Of a stretch of 64,000 nt of DNA, positions 33,132 through 42,698 are shown one piece after another. The stretch's first letter is position 1, and every line of letters starts with the position of its first letter. The position numbers and the translations under genes were made by a program. Where the stretch lies: the NCBI GenBank assembly GCA_963800065.1, contig CAWCZO010000009.1, positions 62,001-126,000 on the forward strand. The letters are read 5' to 3'. The notes beneath the pieces are model-generated. The model saw only the letters and a list, made by a program, of their open reading frames with translations. It made no database searches and had not been told where the DNA came from. This DNA comes from CAWJFJ01 sp963800065. Lineage in GTDB: Bacteria > Actinomycetota > Acidimicrobiia > Acidimicrobiales > UBA8190.

Positions 33132-34100
33132 TCACTGCGCCCCCGGGGATCCGCCCTCGGTGAGGAGGGGGGCGACCTCCCGGCCGATGAGCCGGACGTG
33201 ATCGAGATCGGCCATGTCCAGGATCTGCAGATAGGCGGTGGTGGCACCGGCCGCCCCCCACTGGAGGATGCGCTCGGCCACCTCGGCCGGTGAGCCGCAG
33301 GCCCCGAAGCGCCGCAGGTCGTCGAGCGTCCAACCGATGGACTGCGCTCGACGGGTGAGGCCGGAGTCGTCTTCAGCGCAGCAGACGATCAACGCCGCGG
33401 TGCGACGGATCGACTCGGGATCACGTTCGATCCGTTCGCAGGCTTCGTCGACCCGGGCGTACTGCCGGCCGGCGTCGTCGGGGGTGAGAAAGGGTGCGTT
33501 GAACTCGTCGGCGAACCGGGCGGCGAGCATGGGCGTCTTCTCGGGGCCGCCGCCACCCACGATGATCGGTGGGTGGGGTTGCTGGACGGGTTTCGGCAGC
33601 GTCGGGCTGTCGGTCACCGTGAAGAATCGGCCCTCGAAGTCGAATGTCCCACCGACCGGGGTCTCCCACAACCCGGTGATGACCGTGAGTTGTTCCTGGA
33701 GCCGGTCGAACCGCTCCTTGAGCGGTGGGAAGGGGATGGCGTAGGCGCGGTGCTCGTCCTCGTACCACCCGGCGCCGAGACCGAGCTCCACGCGACCACC
33801 ACTCATGGCGTCGACCTGGGCGACGGTGATGGCCAGCGGTCCGGGCAGGCGGAAGGTCGCTGACGTCACCAGCGTCCCCAGTCGTATCGAGGTCGTCTCC
33901 CGCGCCAGCCCGGCCAAGGTCGTCCAGGCGTCGGTGGGGCCCGGAAGGCCGTCGGCGTTCCCCATCTTCAGGTAGTGGTCGGACCGGAAGAATGCGTCGA
34001 AGCCTTCCTCCTCGGCGCAGAGGGCGATGTTCAGCTGGTCCTCGTAGCTGGCGCCTTGCTGGGGTTCGACGAAGATCCGGAGTCGCACGGCCACCATCAT
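33132..34100 (-). CDS. LLM-class flavin/F420-dependent oxidoreductase
   Basis: This 322-aa TIM-barrel enzyme of the luciferase-like family has FVEPQQGASYEDQLNIALCA, GFDAFFRSDHYLKMG, RLGTLVTSATFRLPGPLAIT, VAQVDAMSGGRVELGLGAGW and IIVGGGGPEKTPMLAARFAD. In actinobacteria many such proteins use coenzyme F420. The substrate is unknown. The two ATGs at 34100 and 34097 are both possible and neither has a strong RBS. It is convergent with the GGT-like gene and divergent from the isomerase gene. Confidence 0.9.
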   Translation of the reverse strand: MMVAVRLRIFVEPQQGASYEDQLNIALCAEEEGFDAFFRSDHYLKMGNADGLPGPTDAWTTLAGLARETTSIRLGTLVTSATFRLPGPLAITVAQVDAMSGGRVELGLGAGWYEDEHRAYAIPFPPLKERFDRLQEQLTVITGLWETPVGGTFDFEGRFFTVTDSPTLPKPVQQPHPPIIVGGGGPEKTPMLAARFADEFNAPFLTPDDAGRQYARVDEACERIERDPESIRRTAALIVCCAEDDSGLTRRAQSIGWTLDDLRRFGACGSPAEVAERILQWGAAGATTAYLQILDMADLDHVRLIGREVAPLLTEGGSPGAQ

Positions 34101-34178
34101 GGACGACGTTGGGTGGGGCCGCACCCCCCCGGATAAGGTCCCCCCGATGCCACCGAAGAGCCCGGTCGCAACGGCGCC

Positions 34179-35060
34179 GTGACGCCCAGCACGCTCGGTC
34201 CCGCCGATCTCGTCCTCTGTTCGGGGACCCTGCCGAGGGAGACCTCGTTCCCTGATCGTCTGCAGGCGGCGGCGGCCGCCGGGTTCAGCGCGCTCTCGCT
34301 CTGGGGTCGCGACTATGGCGCCGCCCGCCACCAGGGGTACAGCGATGCCGATCTCCGTTCGATGGTCGACGATCACGGGCTGGCCGTGGCCGAGCTCGAT
34401 CCGGCCTGGTGGTGGACACCGGGGGCCGGCGACGTCCACATCCCCCCCGCCGCCGACCCCGTGGACGTCTTTCGCTACGACGAGGACGAGCTCCTGCGGA
34501 TCGCCGAGGTCTTCGGGGCCCGGTCCATCAACGCCGCCGATGTTCTCGGCGGCAATTGGAGTCGTCACGATGCGGCTGAAGGGTTCGCCGGCCTCTGTGA
34601 TCGTGCCGCCGACCACGGGCTCCTCGTCCACTTGGAGTGGTTGGCGTGGTCCAAGGTCCCGGATCTGGAGACCGCCCTGGAGATCGTCGACCTGGCCGAC
34701 CGACCCAACGGTGGTCTGATCGTCGACACGTGGCACTGCGCCCGGACCGGTACCACGGCGGCACAGCTGAGCGCTCTTCCCGGTGCCCGTGTGCTGGCCA
34801 TCCAGATCGACGACGGACCGGCCGTCGCCGAGGACGATCTCGTCGACGCCACCCTCCACCACCGCAGACTCCCGGGCCAGGGTGACTTCGACCTCGTCGG
34901 CTACCTCCGGGCCCTGAAGGAGACCGGGACACGCGCTCCGATCGGGGTCGAGGTGTTCTCCGACGAGATCCACGCACTCGGCGCCGACGTCGCCGCCCGG
35001 CTGGCCGCCGAGGCCACCCGCCGGCTCCTCGACGCCGTCGACGGTGAGGTCGGGACGTGA
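34179..35060 (+). CDS. Sugar-phosphate isomerase/epimerase-like TIM barrel
   Basis: This 293-aa xylose-isomerase-like TIM barrel starts LVLCSGTLPRETSFPDRLQA and continues AAGFSALSLWGRDYGAARHQ. Later metal-binding-type segments are LLVHLEWLAWSKVPDLETAL, GLIVDTWHCARTG, LAIQIDDGP, HHRRLPGQGDFDLVGYLRAL and APIGVEVFSDEI. The Glu/Asp/His/Glu residues in these fit the divalent-metal site of the family. GTG at 34179. Its end overlaps the next gene by 4 bp (GTGA), linking it to a Gfo/Idh/MocA dehydrogenase. Such pairs usually act on sugars, inositols or related polyols. Confidence 0.88.
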   Translation: MTPSTLGPADLVLCSGTLPRETSFPDRLQAAAAAGFSALSLWGRDYGAARHQGYSDADLRSMVDDHGLAVAELDPAWWWTPGAGDVHIPPAADPVDVFRYDEDELLRIAEVFGARSINAADVLGGNWSRHDAAEGFAGLCDRAADHGLLVHLEWLAWSKVPDLETALEIVDLADRPNGGLIVDTWHCARTGTTAAQLSALPGARVLAIQIDDGPAVAEDDLVDATLHHRRLPGQGDFDLVGYLRALKETGTRAPIGVEVFSDEIHALGADVAARLAAEATRRLLDAVDGEVGT

Positions 35061-36178
35061 CGGGTCCGGAAGGGGTCTCGGACCGGCCCGGGCCCGGTGT
35101 CGTGGTGGTGGGGACGGGGTTCGGGTGCTTCACCCACGTCCGGGCCCTTCGGGCCGCCGGTTTCGACGTCCTGGCCGTGGTGGGACGCGACGCCGCCAGG
35201 ACGGCGGAACGGGCCCGGCAATTCGAGGTTCCGAGGGCCTGCCGCTCCCTGACCGAGGCTCTCGAGATTCCCGGCGTCGTGGCCGTGACCATCGCCACCC
35301 CTCCGTTGACGCACGCCCCTCTGGCCCTCGAGGCCATCGCCGCCGGCCGCCACGTCCTGTGCGAAAAGCCCTTCGCCGCCGACGCCACCGAGGCTCGGGG
35401 GGTGCTGGCGGCGGCCGAACGGGCCGGGGTGGTGCACGTGATGGGGACCGAGTTCCGCTACGACGCCGGGCAGGCACTGCTGGCTCGGGCGGTGGCCGAG
35501 GGAGTGGTGGGCCTGCCTCGCATGGCCACCTGGCTCATGCACGTCCCCGTCCTGGCCGAGCGTGACGCCGAGATCCCCGCCTGGTGGGCCGACGCCACGG
35601 CCGGCGGCGGGTGGCTGGCGGCCCACGGTTCGCAGCTCATCGACCAGATCCGCGCCACCCTGGGAGAGTTCGCCGGGGTGAGCGCGTCGCTCGTCCACGT
35701 TGTCGACCGTCCCATGACCGCCGACGACGGTTTCGTGGTCCACTTCCGGACGGAGGGCGGTTGTGTCGGGACGCTCCAGAGCACGGCGTCGGACCGCGGG
35801 ATCATGGTGGAGACCCGGGTCACGGGATCCGAGGCGACGGCGTGGATCGAAGGTGTCGGCTCCACCGTCAAGGTGGCGGCGGCCGACGGGCTACGGACGC
35901 TGCCCGTCATCGAGAGCATGCCCGCCCTACCCGCTCCCGTCCTTCCCGCCGGGTCCGTCACGACGACGTACGAGCGGATGATCACCTTCGGGGTGGAATA
36001 CGGTCCCTACACACGACTGGCCGGCGCTTTCCGTGACCTCATCCTGGGACGGCCGCTGACCGGTCCCGGGCCCGCCACCTTCGTCGACGGCGTCGCCATG
36101 ATGACCGTTCTCGATGCCATACGTCGGTCGGCGGCCGCCGGCGGAGCCTGGACCGAGACGTCGGCCCCCGGTCGCTAG
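35057..36178 (+). CDS. Gfo/Idh/MocA-family NAD(P)-dependent dehydrogenase
   Basis: This 373-aa oxidoreductase has a Rossmann N-terminus, VVVVGTGFGCFTHVRALRAA. The family CEKP motif is in RHVLCEKPFAADATEARGVL. A C-terminal alpha/beta domain (MGTEFRYDAGQALLARA; AGGGWLAAHGSQLIDQIRAT) holds the catalytic His in the GSQLIDQ region. It probably oxidises or reduces a sugar-like substrate made available by the co-translated isomerase. The start GTG overlaps the isomerase stop. Its TAG stop overlaps the convergent cyclase stop in a CTAG. Confidence 0.9.
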   Translation: MTGPEGVSDRPGPGVVVVGTGFGCFTHVRALRAAGFDVLAVVGRDAARTAERARQFEVPRACRSLTEALEIPGVVAVTIATPPLTHAPLALEAIAAGRHVLCEKPFAADATEARGVLAAAERAGVVHVMGTEFRYDAGQALLARAVAEGVVGLPRMATWLMHVPVLAERDAEIPAWWADATAGGGWLAAHGSQLIDQIRATLGEFAGVSASLVHVVDRPMTADDGFVVHFRTEGGCVGTLQSTASDRGIMVETRVTGSEATAWIEGVGSTVKVAAADGLRTLPVIESMPALPAPVLPAGSVTTTYERMITFGVEYGPYTRLAGAFRDLILGRPLTGPGPATFVDGVAMMTVLDAIRRSAAAGGAWTETSAPGR

Positions 36179-39100
36179 GACGACGGTCGGCTACGACCCA
36201 TCCTCAGGCCGGGCATGGCCAGGGCTTGGGTGGCGCCGCGCAAGGCATCGGCGGCGACGGTGTCGCCCTGGGCGGCGTAGGCCCGCAGGAGCAGGACATC
36301 GGTCACCCCACGAGCCGAGTCCGGTCGCGGGGGCAGACCGGACGTGTCACCCGAGATCTCGGCCCACAGGGCGGCCGCCGCGGTGGCCATCGTCGGCGCG
36401 TTGAGGACCCGGGCCGCCGCCAAGGCCCGCTCGACCCCGGGACGCGCCTCGTCGATGCGCCCGGCCAGAACGAAGGCCAGGGACTGGAAGACCTGGGCCA
36501 GGTCGGCGATCGGTCCGAGGTCGGACCGCGGGCCGGTCTCGACGCGCTCGAGCGCCTCGTCGACCCGTCCCGCCAGGGTGAGCTCGGCGGCGATGATCAG
36601 TTTGGCCATGCGGACCACCGGGTCGAGCGAGGTGTCGGGTGGGAACGGCGGCGACGCGTCCGGCACCCCGCCGGCGACGGTGACGGCGAAGGTGGCGGCG
36701 AACCCCAGCCACGGCTCGCGCCGCAGGACGTTCCCGGTGGCGCGCTGCAGGGCCACGGCGTGCTCGGCCGCTTCCTCGAGGCGCCCGCTCAGACGGGCCA
36801 TGATGGCCAGGAGGCTCCAACCCTGGACGGCCTGGTCCCGGGACCCGAGGTCCTCGGCCAATTCGGCCAGACGGCGGGCGAATCCCTCGGCTTCGGCCAT
36901 GTCCTGGGCGCGACCGCAGAACGACCGCAGGAAATGGTTCCAGGTCAGCGTGGTCAGTGTGTTCAGCTGCTTCGAGCGGTCCCCGGCGGCGTCGGCGAAC
37001 TCCAGCGCGTCGGCCAACCACGCCGACACCCGGGGGTCGGTCGGCTTGACCAGGCACAGGAACGAGGTGACGGCGATGATGCCGGTGCGGTCGGCGCAGC
37101 TCTCGAAACCGGTCAGTGCCTGTTCCAGTTCGACGACGGACTCCTCCATGCGGCTGAGGTTGAATGAGGCCACGCCGGCGTTGGCCCGGGCCCACGCCTC
37201 TTTGTCGGTGTTCCCCAGTTCCTTCCACCGGACGGCGGCATGGCGGAGGCCCGGTAGTGCCGACAGGGGATCGGAGAACATGATCGACGTCGCCGCCGTG
37301 TGGTCGCGCTCGACGGCGATGGCTGGGTCGTCGGGGTCGTCGGGGATCAGGGCCAGTGTGCGCAGCGCGTCCTCGTCCCGGCTGGACAGCGCCTGCAGCT
37401 TGGCCAGATCGAACAAGGCCGACGACGGCAGAGACCCGAGAGAGGCAGCCCGTTCGAGGAGCCGGAGGGCGTCGAGATGACGGGACGCCTCGATGAAGGC
37501 CCGTCCGGCCACCACCAGCGCCTCGACCGCCTCCGCCGCCAGCTTCTCGTCGCCGGCCAGGTAGGTGGCGGCCCGGTCGAGGTGCCGGGCCCTCTCCTCG
37601 GGTGTAGCCACCAACGCGGACGCCTGACGGTGGAGCTCCCCCCGGACGTTGTGGGGCAGGGTCTCGTACGCCACCTCGCGCAGGAGCGAGTCCACCGTGT
37701 CGTAGCGTCCGTCCGATCCGTGGCGCAGGAGCCCGACGTCGACGAGTGACCGCAGCGTGGTGGCGGCCTCCGTCGACCCCAGCCCGGCGACCTGCTCGAC
37801 GGTGGCCGCTTCGCCGACCACCGCCACGTGTTGGAGCCCGAGCTTCTGGCTGGGCTCGAGGGCGTCGAGCCGGGCCGCCAGGAGAGCCTGCAGGGTGGCG
37901 GGGATCGCACTTTGTGCGGCGATCCGGTAGAGGGTGCCGTCGTCGACCAGGGACCCGCGGGCACGGGCCATGGCCACCATCTCACGCAGGTACAACGGGT
38001 TGCCGCTGGCCCGGTCGACGAGGAACTCGGCCGACTCCGGAGCCAGGGGCTTGTCACAGACGAACGCACCGGCCAGGGTGGTGGCATCGGCCCGGCTGAG
38101 CGGTTCCAGGCGGACCGTCGTGGCCGCCGGGAAGCGGGTGAGCCAGTCTCCCGGTTCGGTGCGCCCGGCCAGCACCGTGAGAAGGGCTACGTCGTTGAGA
38201 CGACCGGACAGCTCGCCCAGGAGCTCGAGCGTTCGGTCGCCGCTGTGGTGCATGTCGTCGATGATCAGGAGGAGGGGCCCGGCGGCGCCCTTCTCCTGGA
38301 TCAGACGGGTGAAGGCCCACAACTGCTCTTGCGGGATCCCGGCCGGATCGATGGCCCGCAAGGACGGGTCCAGTTCGCCGGTGATCGACCGCAGCCGCGC
38401 ACTCACCTCGCTGTCCGTCGCCGGCCCCAGTTGACGGATGATCTCGCCCGCCACCCGCGAGCCCCCCATGGTGCCGTAGGCCGGGTACGTGGCCCGGACC
38501 ACCGTCCCCCCGGGGTCGGCCACGCGGACCAGCTCGTTCAGCAACCTGGTCTTCCCGGAACCGGCCTCGCCGCACAGGAGGACGACATGGGGCTGGCGGT
38601 CGCGCCGTACCCGGCGCCATTGTGCGGCCAGGAAGGCGAGCTCGTCGTCGCGTCCGACCAGTGGGGGACCGTCGGCCACGGGCTCGGCATCGACGGGTCG
38701 CAGCGCCACCGCTTCCCACACACCGACGGGTTCCTGCTTGCCCTTGAGCAGCACCGGTTGACGCTCGCGGAACCAGACGCCGCCCCCGGCCAGCTCGGCC
38801 GTCAGCCGGCCGCAGAGCACCTCACCGGGCGCCGCCACCTTCTCGAGGCGGGCGGCCACGTTGACGGTGTCCCCGATGACGGTGGCGTCGCCGGCACGAC
38901 CGACCGTGGTGGCCATCACCTCGCCCGAGTTGATGCCGATCGAGAAGGCCAGGTCACCTCCGAGAGCGCGGACGGCGAGACCGGCGGCGACGGCCCGCTC
39001 GGCGTCGTCGTCGTGGGCCACCGGGACGCCGAAGACGGCCATCATCGAGTCACCCATGTACTTGTCCACCGTGCCGCCGTGCTCGTTCACCACCTCGGCC

Positions 39101-39405
39101 AACTGCCGGAAGGCCGCATCGACGATGCGGGCCACGACCTCCGGATCGGTTCTCTCGGCGAACGAGGTGAAGCCGACGACGTCGGCGAAGAGGACGGTGG
39201 CCAATTTGCGTTCCTCGACGGCGGGCATGCTCGCCCTGAGCGAGGCGTCGTCGAGGGCCGACCCGCACTGCCCGCAGAAGGGTTGGCCGTCGGGGTTGGC
39301 TGTCCCGCAGGACGGACAGTCGGAGGCTGCCAACATGGTGCCGCACTGACCGCAGAACCGGTTTCCCTCGGGGTTGGCGCTATCGCAGCCGCGGCAGACC
39401 GGCAC
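36175..39405 (-). CDS. Class III adenylate/guanylate cyclase with zinc ribbons, ATPase and TPR region
   Basis: This 1076-aa multidomain regulator has two zinc ribbons at residues 4-48 (CRGCDSANPEGNRFCGQCG and CPSCGTANPDGQPFCGQCG). The cyclase homology domain spans 66-190, with metal Asp75 (FADVVGFT) and Asp119 (KYMGDSMMAVFG) and transition-state Asn182/Arg186 (VNVAARLE). A STAND-type ATPase domain has P-loop GEAGSGKT (279-286) and Walker B LLLIIDDMHH. The long helical C-terminus has repeat-like Ala/Leu segments. All cyclase catalytic residues are present. It may sense an input via the ATPase/repeat part. The cNMP-binding ABC ATPase at 14.8 kb is a conceivable reader of its product. Confidence 0.92.
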   Translation of the reverse strand: MPVCRGCDSANPEGNRFCGQCGTMLAASDCPSCGTANPDGQPFCGQCGSALDDASLRASMPAVEERKLATVLFADVVGFTSFAERTDPEVVARIVDAAFRQLAEVVNEHGGTVDKYMGDSMMAVFGVPVAHDDDAERAVAAGLAVRALGGDLAFSIGINSGEVMATTVGRAGDATVIGDTVNVAARLEKVAAPGEVLCGRLTAELAGGGVWFRERQPVLLKGKQEPVGVWEAVALRPVDAEPVADGPPLVGRDDELAFLAAQWRRVRRDRQPHVVLLCGEAGSGKTRLLNELVRVADPGGTVVRATYPAYGTMGGSRVAGEIIRQLGPATDSEVSARLRSITGELDPSLRAIDPAGIPQEQLWAFTRLIQEKGAAGPLLLIIDDMHHSGDRTLELLGELSGRLNDVALLTVLAGRTEPGDWLTRFPAATTVRLEPLSRADATTLAGAFVCDKPLAPESAEFLVDRASGNPLYLREMVAMARARGSLVDDGTLYRIAAQSAIPATLQALLAARLDALEPSQKLGLQHVAVVGEAATVEQVAGLGSTEAATTLRSLVDVGLLRHGSDGRYDTVDSLLREVAYETLPHNVRGELHRQASALVATPEERARHLDRAATYLAGDEKLAAEAVEALVVAGRAFIEASRHLDALRLLERAASLGSLPSSALFDLAKLQALSSRDEDALRTLALIPDDPDDPAIAVERDHTAATSIMFSDPLSALPGLRHAAVRWKELGNTDKEAWARANAGVASFNLSRMEESVVELEQALTGFESCADRTGIIAVTSFLCLVKPTDPRVSAWLADALEFADAAGDRSKQLNTLTTLTWNHFLRSFCGRAQDMAEAEGFARRLAELAEDLGSRDQAVQGWSLLAIMARLSGRLEEAAEHAVALQRATGNVLRREPWLGFAATFAVTVAGGVPDASPPFPPDTSLDPVVRMAKLIIAAELTLAGRVDEALERVETGPRSDLGPIADLAQVFQSLAFVLAGRIDEARPGVERALAAARVLNAPTMATAAAALWAEISGDTSGLPPRPDSARGVTDVLLLRAYAAQGDTVAADALRGATQALAMPGLRMGRSRPSS

Positions 39406-39685
39406 GTCCTCAACGTAGTCGGCCGACGAACTTCCTCAGTCCTGCCCCGGGCCGGTCCCGGACTGCTCCGTCGACCACTTCCGGACCACGACCGGACCGT
39501 CCCACCGGCGATCGTCCCGTGGTCCCGCATCGAGCGAACGGGTGCCGTGACCGCCGGCCGCCGACTCTCCGGGCCCGTGCTCCGGGCGCCCCGACCACGG
39601 CCCGGGGACCGTTCCGGGCCCTGGCTGCGGGACCGGCCGGCGGAGAAGTACCCCCCCGGCGGCCCGGTAGGACACAATGGGGCCC

Positions 39686-40216
39686 ATGAATAAACGAGAG
39701 CTGGCAAAAGCAGTAGCTGTTCAGGCGGATGTGGACCTCAAGACGGTGTCCAACGTCCTCGAGAGCTTCACCGATGTCGTGACTGCGGTGGTGTCCAAAG
39801 GGGAGCCGGTGGCCATCACCGGGTTCGCCAAGTTCGTCAAGGTCGACCGTCCTGCCCGGATGGGCCGTAACCCCGCCACGGGAGAGACGATCAGGATCAA
39901 GGCCTCGAAGAAGGCTCGGATCACTCCGGTGAAGGCCTTCAAGGATGCCGTCATGTCACCCGGAGGGGCGCCGAGGTTGAACCGCGGCGTCTGGCCGACG
40001 AGCGACGAGGCTGTCCGGGCCGCGGGGAAGAGCGCGGCTCCGGTGGCGGCGCGTCCGGCGAAGACGGCGGCCCGGAAGGCTCCGGCCAAGAAGACCGCGG
40101 CGCGCCGGACTCTGGCCCGAAAGACGGCGTCGCGTCGTCCGGCGACCAAGAAGACGGCGGCCCGGAAGGCTCCGGCCCGTCGGACCACGAAGAAGGTGGT
40201 GGCCCGCCGGCGCTGA
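39686..40216 (+). CDS. HU-family nucleoid protein with Lys/Arg/Ala-rich tail (HupB-like)
   Basis: The first 90 residues are a complete HU fold: MNKRELAKAVAVQADVDLKT, TGFAKFVKVDRPARMGRNPA, TGETIRIKASKKARITPVKA, FKDAV. From about residue 105 a tail of repeated Ala-Arg-Lys-Pro blocks (KTAARKAPAKKTAARR) follows, as in mycobacterial HupB. It compacts DNA; the tail adds nonspecific DNA or RNA binding. ATG at 39686 is chosen because HU proteins start MNK; an ATG at 39677 is also possible. A TAGGACACAAT sequence just upstream could be a -10 box giving a very short leader. Confidence 0.95.
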   Translation: MNKRELAKAVAVQADVDLKTVSNVLESFTDVVTAVVSKGEPVAITGFAKFVKVDRPARMGRNPATGETIRIKASKKARITPVKAFKDAVMSPGGAPRLNRGVWPTSDEAVRAAGKSAAPVAARPAKTAARKAPAKKTAARRTLARKTASRRPATKKTAARKAPARRTTKKVVARRR

Positions 40217-40233
40217 GTGCCGGCCCACTCCTC

Positions 40234-41010
40234 CTACGGAGTGGGTGTCGACGTCGTCTGACTGGTGAGCGGCGGCTGCCCCGCAAGGGGTAGCCCGCCG
40301 CCCACCTCGAACGGACCCACCTGGAATCCCGTGGTGGCATAGGTCAGGCGCACGGGCTGCGTGACGAGCAGCGGGCTCGTGCCCCCGGGTGGAGTGACGT
40401 CCAGCCAGACGCCGGCGTAGCACTCGTTCGGCGCGCCGGTGGCCGGCTCACCGGGTTCGAGGATGTTGTCGCAGATGTTGGCGAAGTCGAGCTCGAACGA
40501 GGCCCGGGCTCCGTGGGCGACGGTGACGGGCGACGAGGGCGCCGTGCTTCCCGGTCCTCCGGCGGCGCCGAGCGAGGCCAGATCGTCGTTGGGTGCCGGT
40601 AGCGGGGTGCCGTTCTGGGCCACCACGCCGAGATCGGCGTACCCGGTCAGGGTGCACGGAGTGGCCGAGATGTTGGTGAGTGTCACCGTCTCCTCGACGG
40701 TGCCACCCGTTTCGCGCCAGTCCGAAACCAGGGCCCCCAGCTGGGGGCTCGTGCATCGGGGTGCTCCGGGTGCCGTCGTCGTCGTTGTCGACGTGGTCCC
40801 GTGGTTGAGGCCCGTGGTCTGCGGACGGGTGTGGTGGTGCTCGGTATAGAACTTGTGGACGACGACAGCCAGCCGGTCGATGCCGTACGCCGCCGCCACC
40901 ACGGCCGACGACGCCAGCAACACCAGGACGGCGACGCGGAGGCGCCGCCAGCGCCGGCGCCGGCGTACCTGACGGCGCACCATCTGCTGGGCCCGCAGCG
41001 GGTCGTTCAC
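40234..41010 (-). CDS. Membrane-anchored DUF4232 protein
   Basis: This 258-aa protein has a basic start (VRRQVRRRRRWRRLRVAV), one membrane helix (VLVLLASSAVVAAAYGI), a His/Thr-rich linker, then a DUF4232-like beta domain. The domain features are PRCTSPQLGALVSDWRETGG, VEETVTLTNISATPCTLTGY, and ASFELDFANICDNI. Paired Cys suggest disulfides outside the cell. DUF4232 domains are common in actinobacterial exported proteins and their role is unknown. It is convergent with the HU gene, 17 bp away. Confidence 0.85.
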   Translation of the reverse strand: MNDPLRAQQMVRRQVRRRRRWRRLRVAVLVLLASSAVVAAAYGIDRLAVVVHKFYTEHHHTRPQTTGLNHGTTSTTTTTAPGAPRCTSPQLGALVSDWRETGGTVEETVTLTNISATPCTLTGYADLGVVAQNGTPLPAPNDDLASLGAAGGPGSTAPSSPVTVAHGARASFELDFANICDNILEPGEPATGAPNECYAGVWLDVTPPGGTSPLLVTQPVRLTYATTGFQVGPFEVGGGLPLAGQPPLTSQTTSTPTP

Positions 41011-41103
41011 AGCCGGATCAAGGTCGCGGTCGTCCCGGCGGGTGTGGCGGCGCCGTTGGGCATGGGTGGGACAGACCTCGACAGGGGTGAGGAGCGGTCG
41101 GGT

Positions 41104-41421
41104 TCAGGCCAGCACGACCTGGCCGTAGGTGCTGCAGAGCCCCCATGCCTCGATCAGGACGAAGGCCAGGATGACGGCCAGGATGACACCCGTCCTCCAC
41201 CGGCTCCCGCGTGAGGCCATGGCCGGCGCCATGTACCACTGGGGGAGCAAGCCCGGAACCTGGGCCAGATAGACGGACAAGGGAACGGCGTCGGGGTCGA
41301 GTGGTCGGTCGGGGTCGGCGGCGAGGGCGAGGGCGGTGAGCTCGGCGTCGGTGATGGGATCGTCCAACCCCGGGTCGTCGATCGCCGCCCCCGTCGGGTC
41401 CACACTGCTGACAACGGCCAC
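41104..41421 (-). CDS. Small C-terminally anchored membrane protein, 105 aa
   Basis: GTG at 41421 follows AGAGGAAG at good spacing. The much longer upstream frame is antisense to other genes and is ignored. The protein is acidic for 65 residues (DDPGLDDPITDAELTALALA). It has a WYMAPAMASRGSRWRT loop and ends with one membrane helix (TGVILAVILAFVLIEAWGLC). It resembles small actinobacterial proteins of unknown function. It may be co-transcribed with the aminotransferase upstream. Confidence 0.65.
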   Translation of the reverse strand: MAVVSSVDPTGAAIDDPGLDDPITDAELTALALAADPDRPLDPDAVPLSVYLAQVPGLLPQWYMAPAMASRGSRWRTGVILAVILAFVLIEAWGLCSTYGQVVLA

Positions 41422-41477
41422 AGGATCGCTTCCTCTCCCCGACGGCGCCGCAGAATCGGGCCCGTTGGCTGTCAATG

Positions 41478-42698
41478 CTAGCGGTCGCTCGATCCGGGGG
41501 CCGTTCTGGCCGTCGGTGGCCCGGGTCGGTCGAGCATGACGCTGGCCAGTCGACGGGCGCCCTCGGCCAGGTCCGGCGGTGCCACGGTGGCGTAGGAAAG
41601 CCGCAGGCTGGCCCCGTGCGGCGCCGTCACCGAGAAGGCCGAACCGGGAACGTAGGCCACCCCGCGGTCGATGGCCGTCGGGAGCAGTGCTTCGGTATCG
41701 ATTCCGGGTCGGCGTAGACGAGCCCACACGAAGAGGCCACCGTCGGGAGCGGTGACCTCGAGATCGCCGCTGAAGGCGGTGGAGAGCGAAGCGCAGAGTT
41801 GGCGGGCCTGGTGCTCGTAGTGGGCCCGCAGGACCGAGAGGTGGCCGGCGAGGAAGCCCGGCTTCGTGAGCAGCCGGAAGGTGATCCCCTGGGCCAGCGT
41901 CGACGTGTGCAGATCCACGGCCTGTTTCACCAGAGCGAGCGACGGGGCCATCCAGTCCGGCGCCACCATCCAGCCCACCCGGAGCCCCGGAAAGAGGATC
42001 TTGGAGATCGTTCCGATCGTGACCACCCGGTCGGTGAGGGTGGCCAGCGGCGGCGGGGCGTGGCCCGAGAAGCGGATCTCGGCGTAGGGATCGTCTTCGA
42101 CGACGAGGAATCCGAAGTGGTCGGCCAGGTGGGCGAGACGCCGGGCGCGGGCGTCGGAGAGGGTGGCGCCCGTCGGATTGTGGAAGTTGGGAACGACGTA
42201 GACCAGTCGCGGCCGCCACCCGGCCCCGAGGCGTTCCTCGAGTGACCCGACGTCCAGTCCGTCCCCGTCGGTGGGTAGGGCGACGAGGGAGCCGCCGGCC
42301 AGCCGGAGCGCCTGGATGGCGCCCACGTAGCCGGGGTCCGCCAGGGCCACCGGATCGTCTCTCTCCAGGACGGCGCGGGCGATGATGTCGAGGGCCTGCT
42401 GCGAGCCGTGGGTGACGATCACCCGCTCGGGCCGGACGGCGTGGCGGGCGGCTATCCATTCCCGGAGAGCGGGAATGCCTTCGGTGGACGAGTACTGGAG
42501 GGACCCCGGGTTCCCCCGCAGGAGGTCGCCGACCGCCCCCAGCGTCTCCGCCACGGGGAAGTGCCCCGGCGAAGGGAGGCCCCCGGCCAGTGAGATGACC
42601 CCGGGCCGGTCCACCAGTGCCAGCAGCTCCCGGATGGCCGACGAGGTGATGCGGCCCACCGTCCCCGACGGGGTGGGGGCGGCGACGGGCTGGTCCAT
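41478..42698 (-). CDS. PLP-dependent aminotransferase (fold I, LysN/AAT-II-like)
   Basis: This 406-aa class I/II aminotransferase has VISLAGGLPSPGHFPVAETL, LQYSSTEGIPALREWIA, VTHGSQQALDIIARAVLERD, YVVPNFHNPTGATLSDARAR, FLVVEDDPYAEIRFSG, and the PLP Lys in TIGTISKILFPGLRVGW. The sequence fits 2-aminoadipate or branched/aromatic amino-acid aminotransferases. It starts 27 bp from a divergent MocR regulator whose C-terminal half is of the same fold. MocR proteins usually control neighbouring PLP or amino-acid genes, so this gene is the likely target. Confidence 0.92.
   Translation of the reverse strand: MDQPVAAPTPSGTVGRITSSAIRELLALVDRPGVISLAGGLPSPGHFPVAETLGAVGDLLRGNPGSLQYSSTEGIPALREWIAARHAVRPERVIVTHGSQQALDIIARAVLERDDPVALADPGYVGAIQALRLAGGSLVALPTDGDGLDVGSLEERLGAGWRPRLVYVVPNFHNPTGATLSDARARRLAHLADHFGFLVVEDDPYAEIRFSGHAPPPLATLTDRVVTIGTISKILFPGLRVGWMVAPDWMAPSLALVKQAVDLHTSTLAQGITFRLLTKPGFLAGHLSVLRAHYEHQARQLCASLSTAFSGDLEVTAPDGGLFVWARLRRPGIDTEALLPTAIDRGVAYVPGSAFSVTAPHGASLRLSYATVAPPDLAEGARRLASVMLDRPGPPTARTAPGSSDR

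Noticed and set aside
33132..34973. 613-codon frame as one long LLM fusion protein
   Set aside because: The LLM fold begins at 34097-34100; the part upstream is antisense of the isomerase gene.
39951..40423. Repetitive minus-strand frames
   Set aside because: Antisense of the repeated Lys/Arg/Ala codons of the HU tail; not a CRISPR or separate gene.
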